A stretch of 64,000 bases of DNA from Shewanella halifaxensis HAW-EB4. GTDB lineage: Bacteria > Pseudomonadota > Gammaproteobacteria > Enterobacterales > Shewanellaceae. Where the stretch lies: assembly GCF_000019185.1 (NCBI RefSeq), contig NC_010334.1, positions 2,542,001-2,606,000 of the forward strand, written 5' to 3'. Made by a program: the position numbers and the translations under genes. Below are positions 61,934-64,000 of the stretch, piece after piece (position 1 is the first letter of the stretch; every line of letters begins with the position of its first letter). The notes beneath the pieces are model-generated. The model saw nothing but the letters and a program-made list of their open reading frames with translations, did not search any database and was not told the origin of the DNA.

Positions 61934-62980
61934 ATGCTTTACAATCAAAATCACGCAGTTCGTTTTCCAAAAGGCAAGTTTGCAATGTGGAGCGTATACA
62001 GCTTCACGGGCGCATCAATCTTAGCCTCTATTATCTTTTCATTATTACTGTTTCTCTCTATTGATGATGATCCTGTCATGCAGTTGCTGTTTGGTGGATT
62101 AGCCGTCATTTTTGAACTCGGTAAGTTTTTTGCGTGGTATGAGGTCGGTGAGCGCTATTCTAGGAAGAATTTTATCGGCATGTTTTCAGCGCTTGGCTTT
62201 TATGCCGTGTTGGCAGCCATCTCTATAGGTGGCTCGATTGGCGGGATCAACAGCGCCACAAATAAGGCGCAAGAGCATGTTCATGTGCAGCAAAGCAAGG
62301 TCAATGCCTTTGATATGCAAATTGATGCCATCGATAAGCAGATTGCGCTGAACAACGTAGCAGCTGAAAAGTACATCCAGATGGAGCGGATTGCCACTGG
62401 CGTGACGCGCATTCAAAAAGAGAACAATAAATTGCGTGAGCAGCAGCAACAGCTTGCAGTTCAGCGAGATAGTCTTCCTGTTGTTAGCCAAGGTTCTATA
62501 GTCGGTTTGATTGAAAGCTTAGCAATGTCATTGAACATTAAAGCTGAAACTGCGCAGCTGGGTTTAGTGGTGTTCTTATCTATCTTGTTAGATTTCTTTG
62601 CTGCATTTTTTGTGGGGTTAATCGGTGAAGAGAATCGCTTTAGACAAAGGTTTAAGCAACAATCTAACCAGCTAGAGCCGATTACGCTCGATGCTTACCG
62701 ACGTATGCATAGTGATGAGTCAGACTTTATTCCACACTATGAGCCTAAACAGCTAACAGAAGCAGAGCCAAAGCCATTGTATGAACAAGTGCTTGATGCA
62801 TTGGGTCAGAAAAGGATTAATTGCAGCAAACGTGCAGTCAGTCAGTACCTAAATATTACCACTGAAGAAGTTGATGAGATTTTTGCCAAAATGTTTAATG
62901 ACGGTATCGTCAGTAAAAAGCCTAACAACCATTACCAATGGCATGGCGTAAATACCGCTAGTGAAGCGCAAGCCGTTTAG
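61934..62980 (+). CDS. Membrane protein with central coiled coil and C-terminal winged-helix-like domain
   Basis: 348 residues. Hydrophobic segments lie near 20-42, 50-68 and 84-105. A long Gln/Lys-rich coiled coil spans about 108-185, and another membrane segment lies near 203-232. The C-terminal section (YEQVLDALGQKRINCSKRAVSQYLNITTEEVDEIFAKM, about 284-330) looks like a small winged-helix fold. The combination suggests a membrane-anchored sensor or DNA-tethering protein, but no family was recognised. It is monocistronic and followed by a terminator. The ribosome-binding site is weak. Confidence 0.75.
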   Translation: MLYNQNHAVRFPKGKFAMWSVYSFTGASILASIIFSLLLFLSIDDDPVMQLLFGGLAVIFELGKFFAWYEVGERYSRKNFIGMFSALGFYAVLAAISIGGSIGGINSATNKAQEHVHVQQSKVNAFDMQIDAIDKQIALNNVAAEKYIQMERIATGVTRIQKENNKLREQQQQLAVQRDSLPVVSQGSIVGLIESLAMSLNIKAETAQLGLVVFLSILLDFFAAFFVGLIGEENRFRQRFKQQSNQLEPITLDAYRRMHSDESDFIPHYEPKQLTEAEPKPLYEQVLDALGQKRINCSKRAVSQYLNITTEEVDEIFAKMFNDGIVSKKPNNHYQWHGVNTASEAQAV

Positions 62981-63032
62981 CGTTAGCTCGTCAATATTAG
63001 CGGGTTAATATTCACTCGGTAAACACAGCCAT

Positions 63033-63065
63033 AAAGGAAGCCGCGTTAAGTTGCTTCCTTTTTTA
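63033..63065 (+). terminator. Terminator after the membrane protein gene
   Basis: AAAGGAAGC pairs with GCTTCCTTT around an 11-base loop, followed by a T-run (TTTTTATT). It lies 53 bases after the stop codon. Confidence 0.88.
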
Positions 63066-63173
63066 TTGGCTTTTTACGCATAAATTGACCTAGATAACGC
63101 AATTGATATTTGAATAAAAACCCTAAAGCCCTTAGGATCGGCGCTACAGAATTTATTAACAAGACAACCGTCA

Positions 63174-63812
63174 ATGCCAGCCAATCAGCCAAACATTCAA
63201 AACGAACCTTTAGCGCTTTATTTTATTTATGATTCTCATTGTCCATGGAGCTATGCTGCTACACCGGTTGTCGCTGAGCTGATTAACGCGTTCGACTTTG
63301 CAGAGACTCACTTACTGCACTGCGCGCATTATAATGGCAAAGATGCGCCTAAAATGGCGCAAATCAACCAGGTTAGGGCACTTAGCCCGGTGACGTTCGG
63401 TGATGCTTACTTGAAACAAGCGGGCAATAAAGCGAATTCATTTAAAACGGCTAACTTCATGTCTTGGGTGCAATCAAAACAAGCCGATAAAGAGTTTGAG
63501 CTACTGCAAGCGCTGCAGCAGCAACACTTTGTTGAGGCTAACCCATTAAATTATCGAGAAGATTTCGACAAAATTATCAATCAATATAAATTATCGCCAT
63601 CAAACAAAGTCTTCAAAGATACCATTAGTCATGAAGCAGAGAGTGTTTTAGCGGGTATTGCAGAGATTGGTGAGGCCATTGGTACTTCGGCGTTTCCAGT
63701 ACTCGTGATGACATTAGGCGATGAAGCGATATTTATCGACCACTCTCAATACTTAGCTAAACCGGAAGATGTAGTTGCTGCGGCAAACAAAGAGTTAGCG
63801 GCACTCAGTTAA
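63174..63812 (+). CDS. DsbA-like thioredoxin-fold protein
   Basis: 212 residues with a thioredoxin fold of the DsbA/HCCA-isomerase branch. The motif is IYDSHCPWSYAATPVV (Cys23, with Ser at the second Cys position), then a helical insertion and the cis-Pro stretch TSAFPVLVMTLGD near 176-188. No signal peptide is visible, so it is probably cytosolic. With a single active-site Cys it may act as a glutathione-dependent isomerase or a chaperone-like protein rather than a disulfide oxidase. It is monocistronic, and the region after it (63813-64000) holds no gene that could be recognised. Confidence 0.82.
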   Translation: MPANQPNIQNEPLALYFIYDSHCPWSYAATPVVAELINAFDFAETHLLHCAHYNGKDAPKMAQINQVRALSPVTFGDAYLKQAGNKANSFKTANFMSWVQSKQADKEFELLQALQQQHFVEANPLNYREDFDKIINQYKLSPSNKVFKDTISHEAESVLAGIAEIGEAIGTSAFPVLVMTLGDEAIFIDHSQYLAKPEDVVAAANKELAALS

Positions 63813-64000
63813 CATTAGTGCTTGCGCCTACAACTGCGCAAATCACGCAACAGATAAGCGTTAAATTTGCGCTAGCAGAGAGTTATTGTTAGCGCTATTT
63901 AACCGCCAATATGGCCGTTATATGCGCTTGTAGTCACTGGATAAAGTCGTTTATTTATAACAAATACGAATGAGCACGATATAAAAAATTACCAGTCCTA

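Noticed and set aside
63813..64000. Start of a further gene at the right edge
   Set aside because: No frame with a ribosome-binding site or recognisable protein sequence was found in the last 188 bases.

Overview
The window looks like a chromosomal segment of a marine gammaproteobacterium, most probably Shewanella. This is inferred from the gene types and codon use; no rRNA was available to confirm it. Ordinary housekeeping genes occupy 45.6-64 kb: an RND efflux pair, a SEC-C protein, Mn-dependent pyrophosphatase, a Lon-like protease, a Tat-exported molybdopterin oxidoreductase fused to cytochrome c, a U32/RlhA-type protein, a periplasmic rhodanese, an orphan membrane protein and a DsbA-like protein.

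The first 45.5 kb is a large steroid-catabolism region, probably for bile acids or a related steroid with a carboxylated side chain. Block 1 (1-7883, +) carries side-chain genes in nearly the actinobacterial cholesterol arrangement: chsH2, an acyl-CoA dehydrogenase (ACAD), chsH1, the ltp2 aldolase and three more ACADs. Block 2 (8163-11281, -) encodes an Old-Yellow-Enzyme/dienoyl-CoA-reductase-type flavoprotein and an HsaD-like meta-cleavage hydrolase. Block 3 (11600-17072, +) has an SDR, a SnoaL/BaiE-like protein, an acyl-CoA synthetase, and a second aldolase with a DUF35-MaoC partner. Block 4 (17265-28870, +) runs from the HsaC extradiol dioxygenase into the CD-ring (HIP) genes ipdA, ipdB, an enoyl-CoA hydratase, ipdC, echA20, two ACADs, fadA6 and an SDR, and ends with a Tat-exported amidase. 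After a hairpin-rich islet (28.9-33.3 kb) with an orphan 749-residue membrane protein, the cluster resumes. It continues with a DUF1302/DUF1329 outer-membrane pair (-), then ipdF, a MaoC hydratase, a thiolase, an enoyl-CoA hydratase and ETF-ubiquinone oxidoreductase (36678-41747), then an SDR, a ketosteroid isomerase and a last ACAD pair (41882-45522).

The parts fit one pathway. DUF1302/DUF1329 proteins would serve the outer membrane and the amidase could deconjugate amide-linked substrates. The CoA ligase activates the side chain, and ACAD pairs, MaoC hydratases and two aldolases shorten it. HsaC and HsaD cleave the A ring, the Ipd/EchA20/FadA6 enzymes dismantle the C and D rings, and ETF-QO passes ACAD electrons to quinone. 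The eight ACADs fall into four subunits with a Glu in the LCAD/IVD-like position and four without it, as expected for alpha2beta2 steroid ACADs. KstD, KshAB, HsaAB and any regulator are absent and must lie elsewhere if the pathway is complete.

The most notable non-coding signal is an 18-bp motif, TAGTC-N6-GACGATG. It occurs four times, in gaps before the hsaD, block-3, hsaC and ipdF transcription units, always in the same orientation to the gene. It is a good candidate for the operator of an unidentified regulator of this regulon.
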